A DNA stretch of 64,000 bases from Ignavibacteria bacterium (GCA_026416955.1 JAOAEE010000022.1:1-64000); one strand, 5' to 3'. Shown: positions 30,270 to 39,597, counted from the stretch's first letter. The notes: generated by a model not told the origin, from the sequence alone. Numbers and translations: made by a program.

Positions 30270-31289
30270 TTACTGAAACTTAAAGGTAGAAATAGATTTT
30301 TCGAACACTGGTTTATAAAGTTGTTCTTCCCCAGAAAACCAATTCATTGTAATTCGATACAATTTATTATTGTGAACAACATAATATACACGACTTTTAA
30401 CATTTTGAATAGGTGAATACTCAAAAAAGTATGCTTTTACACCACTGATACTTGTGGGTTTAGGCTCAGTATTTTTGTGTTTCGCTTTATTATCCTCAAC
30501 AATTTTATCAAGATTACTTTGTTTCGAGGCATCAAAAATATCAATCCTAATGTCGCAATCCAATCTTCTTTCCCCAATATATTGATAGGACCTAATCGCT
30601 CCCCCAACTTTAGGATTTCTTACATCAAAATTATCAGGTATTTTAATTGCAAAGCCCTCTCCTTTGTACTCAACTAAGTTAGAAGACGGTGGTGGTGCTT
30701 CTACAACTTTCTTAATTGTATCTTGACCAACTTGGGGTATATAAGCAAGTTTTATTGAACTCAAAATTTGGTCGAAGGATTGTTTATAGTGGTCGAAGGT
30801 ACCACCAAAAGCCTCAAAGGAAATTACTGTCACGACTTGAGGGTCTTTTTGTGCATAATAGATCTCCCCTTTGAAAACACCGTCTCCTAATGGAAATTCG
30901 TAAGTTTGTTTAAAACCTTCAACACCGTCAATAGTTACTTTTGTGGGGGCTGAATATGTCTCGGGGGTAAATTGTTTCTTAGCCATAACAGAGTCTATTG
31001 TTTGACCTTCCGGAAGTTTTATAGAAAGAAGTTCGATTTTTGCTCCCGATTCACCCTCCGGGTCAAAGGTTTTAAATCTTTTAATTACAGTCTTAGTAGT
31101 GAATGCAAGGAACCTATCCCCGGGATATTTCTGTATTTCCCAGTTCGTAGGATATTTAATGGAAAACCCCATAATTGGGTCGGTGTAAGTTGCGAGTTCT
31201 TTAATTTCAACAATTTGCTTTCTTTCACCGCAAGAAACTAATATTAATATCAAGATTGAAAGGATAAAGAAGTAAAAATTTTTTGTCAT
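30270..31289 (-). CDS. Lipoprotein with two PsbP/DcrB-like domains
   Basis: Lipobox LVSC; two repeats of the GFSIKYPTNWEI / GFAIKIPDNFDV type. Start at ATG 31289 preferred. Confidence 0.6.
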   Translation of the reverse strand: MTKNFYFFILSILILILVSCGERKQIVEIKELATYTDPIMGFSIKYPTNWEIQKYPGDRFLAFTTKTVIKRFKTFDPEGESGAKIELLSIKLPEGQTIDSVMAKKQFTPETYSAPTKVTIDGVEGFKQTYEFPLGDGVFKGEIYYAQKDPQVVTVISFEAFGGTFDHYKQSFDQILSSIKLAYIPQVGQDTIKKVVEAPPPSSNLVEYKGEGFAIKIPDNFDVRNPKVGGAIRSYQYIGERRLDCDIRIDIFDASKQSNLDKIVEDNKAKHKNTEPKPTSISGVKAYFFEYSPIQNVKSRVYYVVHNNKLYRITMNWFSGEEQLYKPVFEKSISTFKFQ

Positions 31290-31326
31290 AAAGCCTCCAA
31301 AATAATAAAAACACAATTTAAAGAAT

Positions 31327-31716
31327 TTAGTTGTTTTTTGCACCTTCTAAAATCCATTTTCTTATTCCATTTATTTGATTAGCCGACAATTTCCAATCTA
31401 AGAAAGGTTTATGGGGTAATTTGTATTCAATAATTTGAACAAGCACGCTACCATCTGGATTTCTGGGTATTACTAATGCACCATTTAATGAGTTTAAAAT
31501 AGAAATATAGTCGATAATTTGAACATTACCTTGCGGAGCTATTTCACCATGGCAATACGATAGTCCACATGTGTTTTTAAGAATTGGTAAAATATGTCGC
31601 TGAAAACTGACATTACTATCGGGGATTGTAATTTGAGTATTATTCGAGGTAATTTCACCACAAGAATAAAGTAAAAAAAATGTAATAAACCAAAGAATGA
31701 TTAGTCTACTTTTCAT
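31327..31716 (-). CDS. Small lipoprotein with single CX4CH haem-like motif
   Basis: Lipobox LLYSC; ILPILKNTCGLSYCHGEIAPQG; C-terminal IRKWILEGAKNN typical of short c-type cytochrome domains. Confidence 0.7.
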   Translation of the reverse strand: MKSRLIILWFITFFLLYSCGEITSNNTQITIPDSNVSFQRHILPILKNTCGLSYCHGEIAPQGNVQIIDYISILNSLNGALVIPRNPDGSVLVQIIEYKLPHKPFLDWKLSANQINGIRKWILEGAKNN

Positions 31717-31721
31717 ACGAT

Positions 31722-32261
31722 TTAGTAGTAAATTTTTAAAGTATTCTTTTGCGGGTTAAATTCACATTTGAATTCTTTCAGAGGTTTTTCAGCGGGTCCT
31801 TTTAGAACTTTTCCCCCATCTAATAAATCAAATTCAGAACCATGACAAGTACACACTACCCTACACACTTTTATATTAGAACTTATTGTTTCGATTTTAA
31901 GAGGCGCTCGAACCTTATCTTTGCCAAAACATTGGTCGTGTGTACACATTCCAGAAAAACACTTAAAGTCATCATCTTTATTTTCTTTTTTTGTTCTAAC
32001 AATTATCAATGGTATTCCATAATTAACTTGATTAAATTGTTTAGTAACACCAGAACCTATAAAATTTAATACTGGTAGATTAAGAATATCGCTTTTTTCA
32101 TTTGTTAAATCAAGTTCAATAAATTCACCTTTTAATGTTGGAGGTATTATCCAATCTTTTTCGCAACTTAAAATAGGAATAAATACAATAGTGGCACCTA
32201 AAGTTTTAGTTAACTCAGAGAGTTTCTTTAAAAACAATCTTCGGGAGAATTTAATTTCCAT
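31722..32261 (-). CDS. Rieske [2Fe-2S] protein, disulfide-containing (bc1-like) type, Tat/lipoprotein signal
   Basis: CTHDQC...CTCHGSEFD cluster motif; N-terminal SRRLFLKK Tat-like motif and PILSC lipobox. Confidence 0.88.
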   Translation of the reverse strand: MEIKFSRRLFLKKLSELTKTLGATIVFIPILSCEKDWIIPPTLKGEFIELDLTNEKSDILNLPVLNFIGSGVTKQFNQVNYGIPLIIVRTKKENKDDDFKCFSGMCTHDQCFGKDKVRAPLKIETISSNIKVCRVVCTCHGSEFDLLDGGKVLKGPAEKPLKEFKCEFNPQKNTLKIYY

Positions 32262-32263
32262 AA

Positions 32264-33040
32264 TTATCTTGCGATTATTACTTTTCTCGTTGCAAAAGGT
32301 TTACCATTAACAATCATTTTTAAAAAGTAGTTGCCAATGCTTAATTTAGAAACATCTAAAAGTAATTCGTTATAATGAGAAATACATTTTCCAGAAAATA
32401 CTAACATAACTTCGTTTCCCTTTTGGTCAAACAATAGAATATTAACTTCTGCAGGTTCGGAAGTTCCAAAAACTATAGTTGTATAATTTTCACAAGGATT
32501 TGGTTTGTTTTGATTTAAAAATGCTAATACATCTTCTTTTTCATCTAATTTATTTAAAGGATACAAAGGAACTTCAAGGTATATAGTTTTATCTCCATCA
32601 TATTCTAAATGAAGTCTTTCGAGGTCACGCGAAGCTGGACCCCAAACATATTTTCCTGTTACATCGAATAAAGTCCCGTGCCCAGAACATTCAAAAAGGT
32701 GTAAATCTGGGTCAAGGTCCTTTATTGGGTATCCCTCGTGTGGGCACCGTTCAGAAATAGCGATAAAATCAACTTCATATTCTTCTTTAGGTACGTGGAC
32801 AATGATAACTTTTGGATAGAACATTAAAGTATTTTCGATTTTTATTCTAACTGAACCCCAGATGGGAATTAATTCAGGGTAATCATCGAGGCTAATTCCA
32901 TAAATTCCTAAAATTTCGTTTCCATTTTTACGTAGAAAAGGCTTTACAAAACCTAATAATTTATGGGGTGTAATTAATGAAGTCACTGTTCCCAGGAAAA
33001 AAAACTTTAAAAAATCTCTTCTTTTCTCAAAAAATGACAT
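32264..33040 (-). CDS. Rieske-domain protein with T9SS type-A-like C-terminal sorting domain and Tat-like signal
   Basis: KRRDFLKFFF signal; CPHEGY...CSGHGTLFD; C-terminus LNQNKPNPCENYTTIVF...KLSIGNYFLKMIVNGKPFATRKVIIAR. Confidence 0.82.
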   Translation of the reverse strand: MSFFEKRRDFLKFFFLGTVTSLITPHKLLGFVKPFLRKNGNEILGIYGISLDDYPELIPIWGSVRIKIENTLMFYPKVIIVHVPKEEYEVDFIAISERCPHEGYPIKDLDPDLHLFECSGHGTLFDVTGKYVWGPASRDLERLHLEYDGDKTIYLEVPLYPLNKLDEKEDVLAFLNQNKPNPCENYTTIVFGTSEPAEVNILLFDQKGNEVMLVFSGKCISHYNELLLDVSKLSIGNYFLKMIVNGKPFATRKVIIAR

Positions 33041-33088
33041 TGTCCACTAAGACTTAACAAAATAGATACGAGTAAAAGAAAAAAATAT

Positions 33089-34135
33089 TTAATAACCAAA
33101 AGTTTTAAATCTTGGTTGATTTAGAAAATCCCAGTCAGTGAGTGACTTAAGAAACTCAAGTAATGCTTCCTTTTCGTAATTGGTTAAATTCAATGGTTTA
33201 ATAGTGGTATCTTTGTTAAAAAAGGGGAACCCTCCTCTGTTATAGTTTTCAATGACTTTCTCAAGAGTTTGATAAGTTCCGTCGTGGATATAAGGAGCAG
33301 TAATTTCAACATTTCTCAACGAAGGAGTTTTAAGCTTGCTTCTATCTTTATAATCTCCAGTAATATAATACCTACCGAAATCGAAGTAATGATTGGTTGT
33401 CCCGGTATTATGATACTTTAAATCTGTGAAAAGAAATCCGCTATGACATTCAGAACATCTTGTTCTTTCGCTAAAAAAAAGCCTCATACCTAACTTTTGC
33501 TTTTCTGTTAATGCTGAACTATCCCCATTAATAAACTTATCGTAAGATGAAGTTCCAGAAACTAAGGTTCTTACAAAAGTAGCAATTGCTTTTGCAGCTA
33601 AATATGGGTAAGGCTTGCTTCCTTTACCAAAAGCAGCTTCAAACATTTTTGGATAAAAAGGATGTGAAGATAGTCTTTGGAATATTTCGTTTGTATCGTT
33701 GTCGAAAAAAAGAGGGCTTGTAAAATCGTGGTAAATAGCTTCTTCCAAAGTGATTTCCACGCCATCCCAATTCAAACTTTTCCTATATCCAACATTTACT
33801 AAAGAAAGTACATTTCTGGGTAATGGAAACTTGTTTATTGTTATAGGATTAGGAACATTGTTTGCGAAAGCATATCTTGGATTGTGGCAATTTGCGCAAG
33901 AATAGGTAGAATCCCTAGATAAAATTTTCTCGAAAAACAAGTATCTACCAAGTTTTTCTTTGGTTGGAGAATACTGATTGTCCTTGGGAAAAGGAATTGG
34001 GGGAAATCCTTTTGGTGCTTTAGAATAGTCAATCTCGTCTATTGGATTAGTATTAGAATTTTTGTCCTCGCAAGACAAAACCAAAAGGAAACACAAGGAA
34101 AAAAATATGAATAGAATGTTTTTAATGTTGTACAT
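33089..34135 (-). CDS. MauG / di-haem cytochrome c peroxidase-like lipoprotein
   Basis: Lipobox VLSC; two haem motifs SCANCH and CSECH; APYIHDGTYQTLEKVIENYNRGG. Confidence 0.93.
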   Translation of the reverse strand: MYNIKNILFIFFSLCFLLVLSCEDKNSNTNPIDEIDYSKAPKGFPPIPFPKDNQYSPTKEKLGRYLFFEKILSRDSTYSCANCHNPRYAFANNVPNPITINKFPLPRNVLSLVNVGYRKSLNWDGVEITLEEAIYHDFTSPLFFDNDTNEIFQRLSSHPFYPKMFEAAFGKGSKPYPYLAAKAIATFVRTLVSGTSSYDKFINGDSSALTEKQKLGMRLFFSERTRCSECHSGFLFTDLKYHNTGTTNHYFDFGRYYITGDYKDRSKLKTPSLRNVEITAPYIHDGTYQTLEKVIENYNRGGFPFFNKDTTIKPLNLTNYEKEALLEFLKSLTDWDFLNQPRFKTFGY

Positions 34136-34196
34136 AAGTCAAAAAAACAAAATTATTAAAAATTCAGCAACTATGATATTATTTATCATTTGATGA

Positions 34197-35252
34197 TTAT
34201 TTGGGTTCAGCAAAATCCGGATTAGTTAAAAATTCCCAATCGGTTAAAGATTTCAAAAAGTTTATTAAATCTTCCTTTTCTTGTTGAGTTAAATTTAATG
34301 GTTTAATTAAAGTGTCTTTGTTAATTGTTGGAAAACCACCTCGATTATAATTTTCTATTACCTGTTCTAAAGTTTTATAAGTTCCATCGTGAAGATATGG
34401 TGCTGAAACTTCAACATTCCTTAAGGATGGAGTTAAGAATTTATTCCTATCCCGAAAGTCTCCAGTAACATAATATCTACCAAAATCAAAATAGTGTTGG
34501 GTTGTCCCGGTATTATGGAACTGTAAATCAGTAAAAAGAAATCCACTGTGGCAAACTGAACACTTTGTTCTCTCACTAAAAAATAGTTTCATCCCCCTTT
34601 TTTGTGAATCTGTCAAGGCATTGGTATCACCTCGAACATATTTATCGTATGGTGAATTACCGCTCACCAAACAACGTACAAATGTAGAAATAGCCTGCGC
34701 AACTAACCAAGCACTGGGTCTTGCGTTTTCACCAAAAGCAGCTTTAAATAACTTTGGATATAGAGGATGCCTTTCCAATCGCATTTGCAACTCGTTCGTA
34801 TCTAAACCAAAAATGTAAGGCAAAAATAAACTTCTATATGCAGGTTGTTCTATCCTTTTGCCTCGACCATCCCAAAAGATTTTATCGAAATAGGCTACAT
34901 TTGTAAGGGACATTGTGTTTCTTGGTTCGGGTATTTTATTATATCCAATACTATTTGGAACATTGTCCTGAAAGTTATGAGCTTGTTTCAAACAATGTGA
35001 GCAAGACTTAAACGAGCTGTCTTTAACAAGAATTTTATCGTAAAACAATCTCCGACCAAGTTCAAATTTTGCTCTGGAATATGGATTATCGGGTGGAAAA
35101 GGAATAGGGGGAAACCCTTCTGGGGCTTTTGAAAAATCTTTTTCCAAAGGTGGATTCTGGTCATTAAGGTTTTCTTTACAACTATTAAAAAGCAACAAAA
35201 AATAAATTAATAACAACCAAGAAAACCAAAAATTTTTTTTATTCCATAACAT
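34197..35252 (-). CDS. MauG / di-haem peroxidase-like lipoprotein paralogue with degenerate first haem motif (CSHCL)
   Basis: Strong similarity to the neighbouring gene; second motif CSVCH intact; first motif reads S-C-S-H-C-L. Confidence 0.92.
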   Translation of the reverse strand: MLWNKKNFWFSWLLLIYFLLLFNSCKENLNDQNPPLEKDFSKAPEGFPPIPFPPDNPYSRAKFELGRRLFYDKILVKDSSFKSCSHCLKQAHNFQDNVPNSIGYNKIPEPRNTMSLTNVAYFDKIFWDGRGKRIEQPAYRSLFLPYIFGLDTNELQMRLERHPLYPKLFKAAFGENARPSAWLVAQAISTFVRCLVSGNSPYDKYVRGDTNALTDSQKRGMKLFFSERTKCSVCHSGFLFTDLQFHNTGTTQHYFDFGRYYVTGDFRDRNKFLTPSLRNVEVSAPYLHDGTYKTLEQVIENYNRGGFPTINKDTLIKPLNLTQQEKEDLINFLKSLTDWEFLTNPDFAEPK

Positions 35253-35320
35253 TTCATTATTCCAAATTATTGTTAAATTTAAAAATATATTAGAAAAACA
35301 AGAAAATAAAATCCTAAAAT

Positions 35321-35346
35321 AAAAAGGCTGTCCAAAAGGACAGCCT
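35321..35346 (-). terminator. Intrinsic terminator downstream of hpf
   Basis: AGGCTGTCC-AAAA-GGACAGCCT stem with T-tract on minus strand. Confidence 0.8.
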
Positions 35347-35367
35347 CTGAAATTGAAAAAAGTAGTA

Positions 35368-35655
35368 TTAATTTCTTTCTATTGTTTTTTCTTTATGCTT
35401 TTTTAATTGTCTAACCATCTTGTCTGTTGCAGTTCTCAGACTTTTCATAAAATCCTCTGAACTTTCTTCAACAATGAGCGTATTGCCATTTACAACAAGT
35501 GTGAATTGGACTTTATTCTGGCTATCAGCTGTAAATTCAACGCTTGCGCTAGAAATCATATCAGAAAATCTTTCGAATTTTTTCACTGCATCCAATGCTG
35601 CCTCTTGCAAGTCTGGTCTAGACTTCAAATGTCGAAATGTTACTTTAGTTTGCAT
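35368..35655 (-). CDS. hpf: Ribosome hibernation-promoting factor / sigma-54 modulation protein family (short form)
   Basis: 95 aa; FRHLKSRPDLQEAALDAVKKFERFSD...; AAGGAG SD. Confidence 0.88.
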   Translation of the reverse strand: MQTKVTFRHLKSRPDLQEAALDAVKKFERFSDMISSASVEFTADSQNKVQFTLVVNGNTLIVEESSEDFMKSLRTATDKMVRQLKKHKEKTIERN

Positions 35656-35690
35656 ATATAACTCCTTAATTTTTGAAACATTAATATTAA

Positions 35691-36461
35691 TTAGTTGAGA
35701 AAGAACGAACGAGTATTCAAATTCACACCAAATAAAAAAACGATAGAAAAAGGCAAAATTGTAACCTCTTCATCTACTAGACCCGAATTAGCAATTCTTT
35801 TAAAGATACTAACATTTCTGTAAAAAAAGTAAAACTTGGCTTCGAAAAAGAAGTTATCTAAAAGTTGCTCGTTTTCGATTATGTCGAAAGGAAGAACATT
35901 CCGAACCCCAAAAGCAAAAAAAGGAGAGAAGTGCTTTAAGTTTGTTGTTTTTAATCCTTTAAGTGGATCATCCTCAGAATTAGAACTAACAAATTCATTC
36001 CATTTCAAATTGTCAATCGAAACACCAAATTGAAAATGCAATAAAGATTTAAAGTCTGTATTAAAAGGAGAAAAGAAAAATGAAAAGGAAATTGGAAAAA
36101 AATGAAACTCAAAATTTTCGTTGAAGGACCTAAAAACAGAAGAATAAGAAATATTTGAGGTTTGGTTAAATTGAGTAGAATAGTCCAATCTTATCCATTC
36201 AAAATTTAAAACAACATTAGTTAAACCGGGAAATTCAATATTCAACGAAACGCTAGGATAATTTCTAAAAATAAACTCACTGCTATTTGAATTAGAATAT
36301 TTGTTGAAAGAATCAAAAAAGGAGCTCGAGATTTGGTTAATTGGGAAATTATATGAAATCTCGATATTATTAATTTTAAAAGGATTTACTCTTTCTTTAG
36401 CGAAAGTAAAAAGTTGAGAAAAAACTAAAATTAAAGGAACAATTTTTAATTTAAAAACCAT
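35691..36461 (-). CDS. Hypothetical outer-membrane-like protein
   Basis: Signal peptide, alternating aromatic strands, C-terminal F-rich end. Confidence 0.45.
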   Translation of the reverse strand: MVFKLKIVPLILVFSQLFTFAKERVNPFKINNIEISYNFPINQISSSFFDSFNKYSNSNSSEFIFRNYPSVSLNIEFPGLTNVVLNFEWIRLDYSTQFNQTSNISYSSVFRSFNENFEFHFFPISFSFFFSPFNTDFKSLLHFQFGVSIDNLKWNEFVSSNSEDDPLKGLKTTNLKHFSPFFAFGVRNVLPFDIIENEQLLDNFFFEAKFYFFYRNVSIFKRIANSGLVDEEVTILPFSIVFLFGVNLNTRSFFLN

Positions 36462-37285
36462 TGAAGAAGTTTAATTAATGTTGTCTTAAGTTCCTTTCGT
36501 GGAACAACAATATCGACAAAACCTTTCTCCAAAAGAAATTCAGCACGTTGGAAATTGGGGGGCAACTTTTTCTTTATTGTTTGTTCAATTACTCTTGGTC
36601 CAGCAAATCCAATTAAGGCACCCGGTTCTGCAATAGTAATATCCCCAAGCATACCGTAAGAAGCAGTAACTCCTCCGGTTGTAGGGTCTGTAAGTATAGT
36701 TATGTAAGGGATTTTTGCATCAGCAAGTTCAGTTAAGATAGCAGAAGTCTTCGCCATTTGCATTAAGGACAAAGCAGCTTCCTGCATTCTTGCACCACCG
36801 GAGGAACAAACAACAATAAGCGGGATATCGCGTTCTAAACTAACCTTTGCAATTCGATAGAACTTTTCTCCAACGACCGAGCCCATACTTCCACCAATAA
36901 ATGCAAAACACATAAATCCAGCAGCAACTTGTATTCCGCCAATTGCTCCAGTTCCTGTGATTAATGCCTCATTAAATCCTGTCGATTGCCGTGCTTGTTC
37001 AATTCTATCGATGTAAGATTTTGAATCTACAAAGTTCAAAGGGTCGGTAGATGTGATATTTGAAAACATTTCTTGGAAACTATTTTCATCAAGGATAATG
37101 TTGATGTACTCGGTAACGCCGATTCGATAATGATGATTACATTTAGGACAAGTAAAAAAATTTTCTTCAAGTTGCTTTTTGAAAATTATTTCGCTACAAG
37201 ATGGACATTTTGTCCAAAGTCCATCTGGCATTTCTTTTGGCTTGTCTGCTTCGATATTATTTTTAGACCTTAGAAACCATACCAT
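36446..37285 (-). CDS. accD: Acetyl-CoA carboxylase carboxyltransferase subunit beta
   Basis: Zn finger CPSCSEIIF...CPKCNHHYRIG; SSGGARMQEAALSLMQMAKTSAIL; DPTTGGVTASYGMLGDITIAEPGALIGFAGPRVIEQT. Confidence 0.96.
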   Translation of the reverse strand: MVWFLRSKNNIEADKPKEMPDGLWTKCPSCSEIIFKKQLEENFFTCPKCNHHYRIGVTEYINIILDENSFQEMFSNITSTDPLNFVDSKSYIDRIEQARQSTGFNEALITGTGAIGGIQVAAGFMCFAFIGGSMGSVVGEKFYRIAKVSLERDIPLIVVCSSGGARMQEAALSLMQMAKTSAILTELADAKIPYITILTDPTTGGVTASYGMLGDITIAEPGALIGFAGPRVIEQTIKKKLPPNFQRAEFLLEKGFVDIVVPRKELKTTLIKLLQWFLN

Positions 37286-37307
37286 AAATTTGCAGAATTT
37301 TACAAAA

Positions 37308-37338
37308 CAAATATATTATTTTTAATTCAAAAATCAAA
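37308..37338 (-). promoter_or_regulatory. Bacteroidota-type promoter for accD
   Basis: On minus strand: TTTG (37335-37338), 19-nt spacer, TATATTTG (37308-37315, matches TAnnTTTG), about 20 nt upstream of the accD ATG. Confidence 0.55.
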
Positions 37339-37347
37339 GTATATGCC

Positions 37348-38466
37348 TCAAAATTCATATTCTTCTCTTTTTATACTAATATGAATGTTTTGAACAACCC
37401 CTACTGAAATTCCATAGATAAAAATAGCACTTCCCCCATAACTTATAAAAGGCATTGGGACACCAGTCGATGGCAAAAAACCGATGTTAACGAAAATATT
37501 TACGATAGAAAAAGTGGCAATGAATAAAAAGATGCCACTTGCAAAAACAAAAGCAAACAAATCAGTTGTCCGAATCGCTATTTTATATATCCTAAATAAT
37601 GTAATAGCCAAAAGTAAAATAATCGACAACAACCCAACAAAACCATATTCTTCCCCTATTATCGAAAAAATATAATCTCCATAAGATTCAGGCAAAAACA
37701 TTCTTCCTTGCTGAGTTTTCCCGGGTCCAAGGCCTAAAATACCACCATTTCCTATTGCAATTAAAGCTTGATTAGTCTGGTAAGTTGCATGTGTTTCCGA
37801 TTGTGAACTTAGGAACTCAAAAAAGCCAGAAATTCTTTGTATTCTATACGATTCCGAAATTCCCAATATTGAACCAATTATCAAAATAATAACAAAAAAT
37901 CGGAAAATATACTTGATTTTTATTTTTGCAACAAAGAGTAGTAAAAGTGAAACTGTAGAAATTATTAAAGAAGTAGAAAAATTTGGTTGTAAAGCTATTA
38001 GGAAACTTATAAGAAAAATCCAAATGAATATTGGCATTGGAACGAAAAGAAACTCGTCTTTAATAGCAACTCTTTCGGAAATTATTTTTGCAATATAGAC
38101 AATTAAAGAAAATTTTGCAATTTCGGAAGGTTGGAAATTCGCTATACCAATGTCCAACCACCGGGAAGCACCTTTAACAGGTATGCTAAAAAACAAAACA
38201 AGCAATAACAGAATAACTGAGAAATACAACAAAAAATTAGCTAGTTTTTTTAACAAACTATAATCCACCACCGAAAACAGAAACATCAAAGCAAATGCAA
38301 TTGAAACATTTCGTATGTGATTCCAAAAAAATACATCATATTCTCCAAATTTGTATTCTGCATAAAAAGTACTCGAACTATATACAGCAGAAATACTAAA
38401 CATCATTAAAATTGTAACAGAAATAAAAAGTATCCAATCAACTTTATACTTTGTTGTAAATGACAT
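37348..38466 (-). CDS. SEDS-family protein (RodA/FtsW)
   Basis: Multi-TM; GASRWLDIGIANFQPSEIAKFSLIVYIA; EEYGFVGLLSII; GVPMPFISYGGSA. Start at ATG 38466 preferred. Confidence 0.93.
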   Translation of the reverse strand: MSFTTKYKVDWILFISVTILMMFSISAVYSSSTFYAEYKFGEYDVFFWNHIRNVSIAFALMFLFSVVDYSLLKKLANFLLYFSVILLLLVLFFSIPVKGASRWLDIGIANFQPSEIAKFSLIVYIAKIISERVAIKDEFLFVPMPIFIWIFLISFLIALQPNFSTSLIISTVSLLLLFVAKIKIKYIFRFFVIILIIGSILGISESYRIQRISGFFEFLSSQSETHATYQTNQALIAIGNGGILGLGPGKTQQGRMFLPESYGDYIFSIIGEEYGFVGLLSIILLLAITLFRIYKIAIRTTDLFAFVFASGIFLFIATFSIVNIFVNIGFLPSTGVPMPFISYGGSAIFIYGISVGVVQNIHISIKREEYEF

Positions 38467-38521
38467 TTCTATTTTTTCATTATTAATTTTGTATTTTAAA
38501 TACAAAAATAACAAGGTTTTT

Positions 38522-39568
38522 ATGAGTATTGAAAATAGGATAAAGATATTAGACACAAAAAATATGTTTGAGCACCTTAAAAACTTTCCAAATCAAATAA
38601 TTGAATCAATAGAAATTGCTAAAAGTTCCCCCTCTTTTAACAACAAAAGCAACAAATTTTTCCTTCTTGGTATGGGTGGCTCAGCTATTGCTGGGGATTT
38701 ACTTCAAGTATATTTTAGAAATTCCACCCATAATTTTGTAGAGGTTTTCGTTAATCGTAACTATTATTTGATGCGCTATCCAGACAGAAATACAAATTTG
38801 ATCGTCAGTTCATACTCTGGTAATACCGAGGAAACTATTGCTGCGTACCTCTCGGCCAAGAATTTTACCAACAACATAATTGGAATAACAAGTGGGGGTA
38901 GGCTTCAAGAAATTCTGAGTTACGATGGATTTGGTACAATATTAATACCCGGTGGTTACCAACCTAGGGAAGCGTTGGGCTATTCCTTTTTTACCCTACT
39001 AATCAAAATTTTAAACTTAGTTTCAAGCGATAAAGATGTAGAGATTTTGCAAAATCAACTACATAATCTTTACCACTATCTTAAAAGTAAGTCAATTGAA
39101 TATTCAACTTTTGTAAATAACCCAGCACTAAGTTTTGCTAAGGAATTGTATAACAAAATTGTAATATTATATGGGTGCGAAGAAACTTTGTTCCCAGTAG
39201 CAATGCGAATTAAGGCACAAATTCAAGAAAATTCTAAAAATCTCTGTTTTGCTGGTCAAATTCCAGAAACAAACCATAACGAAATTAATTCTTTTATGTT
39301 TCCCAAAGATTTAATGAACAGAATTAAAATAATTTTATTGTCCGACCCAAACGACCATCCAAGAAATCAAAAAAGAATAGAAGTAATTAATTCTTTACTG
39401 GACAACACATTAGATATTTTTGTTTACCAAAGCAATGCAGAAGATTTCCTTATGAGAATGTTTGATATAATTTATTTCTTCGATTGGGTTAGTTATTATC
39501 TTGCGATTGAAAATGAAATAGACCCTACCCCAATACCAATTGTGAAACAATTAAAGAATAGGATTTAA
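38522..39568 (+). CDS. Bifunctional phosphoglucose/phosphomannose isomerase
   Basis: LLGMGGSAIAGDLL, VSSYSGNTEETIAAY SIS domain; C-terminal PIPIVKQLKNRI. Confidence 0.92.
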   Translation: MSIENRIKILDTKNMFEHLKNFPNQIIESIEIAKSSPSFNNKSNKFFLLGMGGSAIAGDLLQVYFRNSTHNFVEVFVNRNYYLMRYPDRNTNLIVSSYSGNTEETIAAYLSAKNFTNNIIGITSGGRLQEILSYDGFGTILIPGGYQPREALGYSFFTLLIKILNLVSSDKDVEILQNQLHNLYHYLKSKSIEYSTFVNNPALSFAKELYNKIVILYGCEETLFPVAMRIKAQIQENSKNLCFAGQIPETNHNEINSFMFPKDLMNRIKIILLSDPNDHPRNQKRIEVINSLLDNTLDIFVYQSNAEDFLMRMFDIIYFFDWVSYYLAIENEIDPTPIPIVKQLKNRI

Positions 39569-39597
39569 ATATAAATTTAATAAATACAATAAAATAT

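Noticed and set aside
33089-35252. Two MauG-like genes considered as a methylamine dehydrogenase maturation locus together with the MauE/DoxX-like gene at 61241
   Set aside because: No mauA/mauB/mauD nearby and the DoxX-like gene is 26 kb away, coupled to comF.
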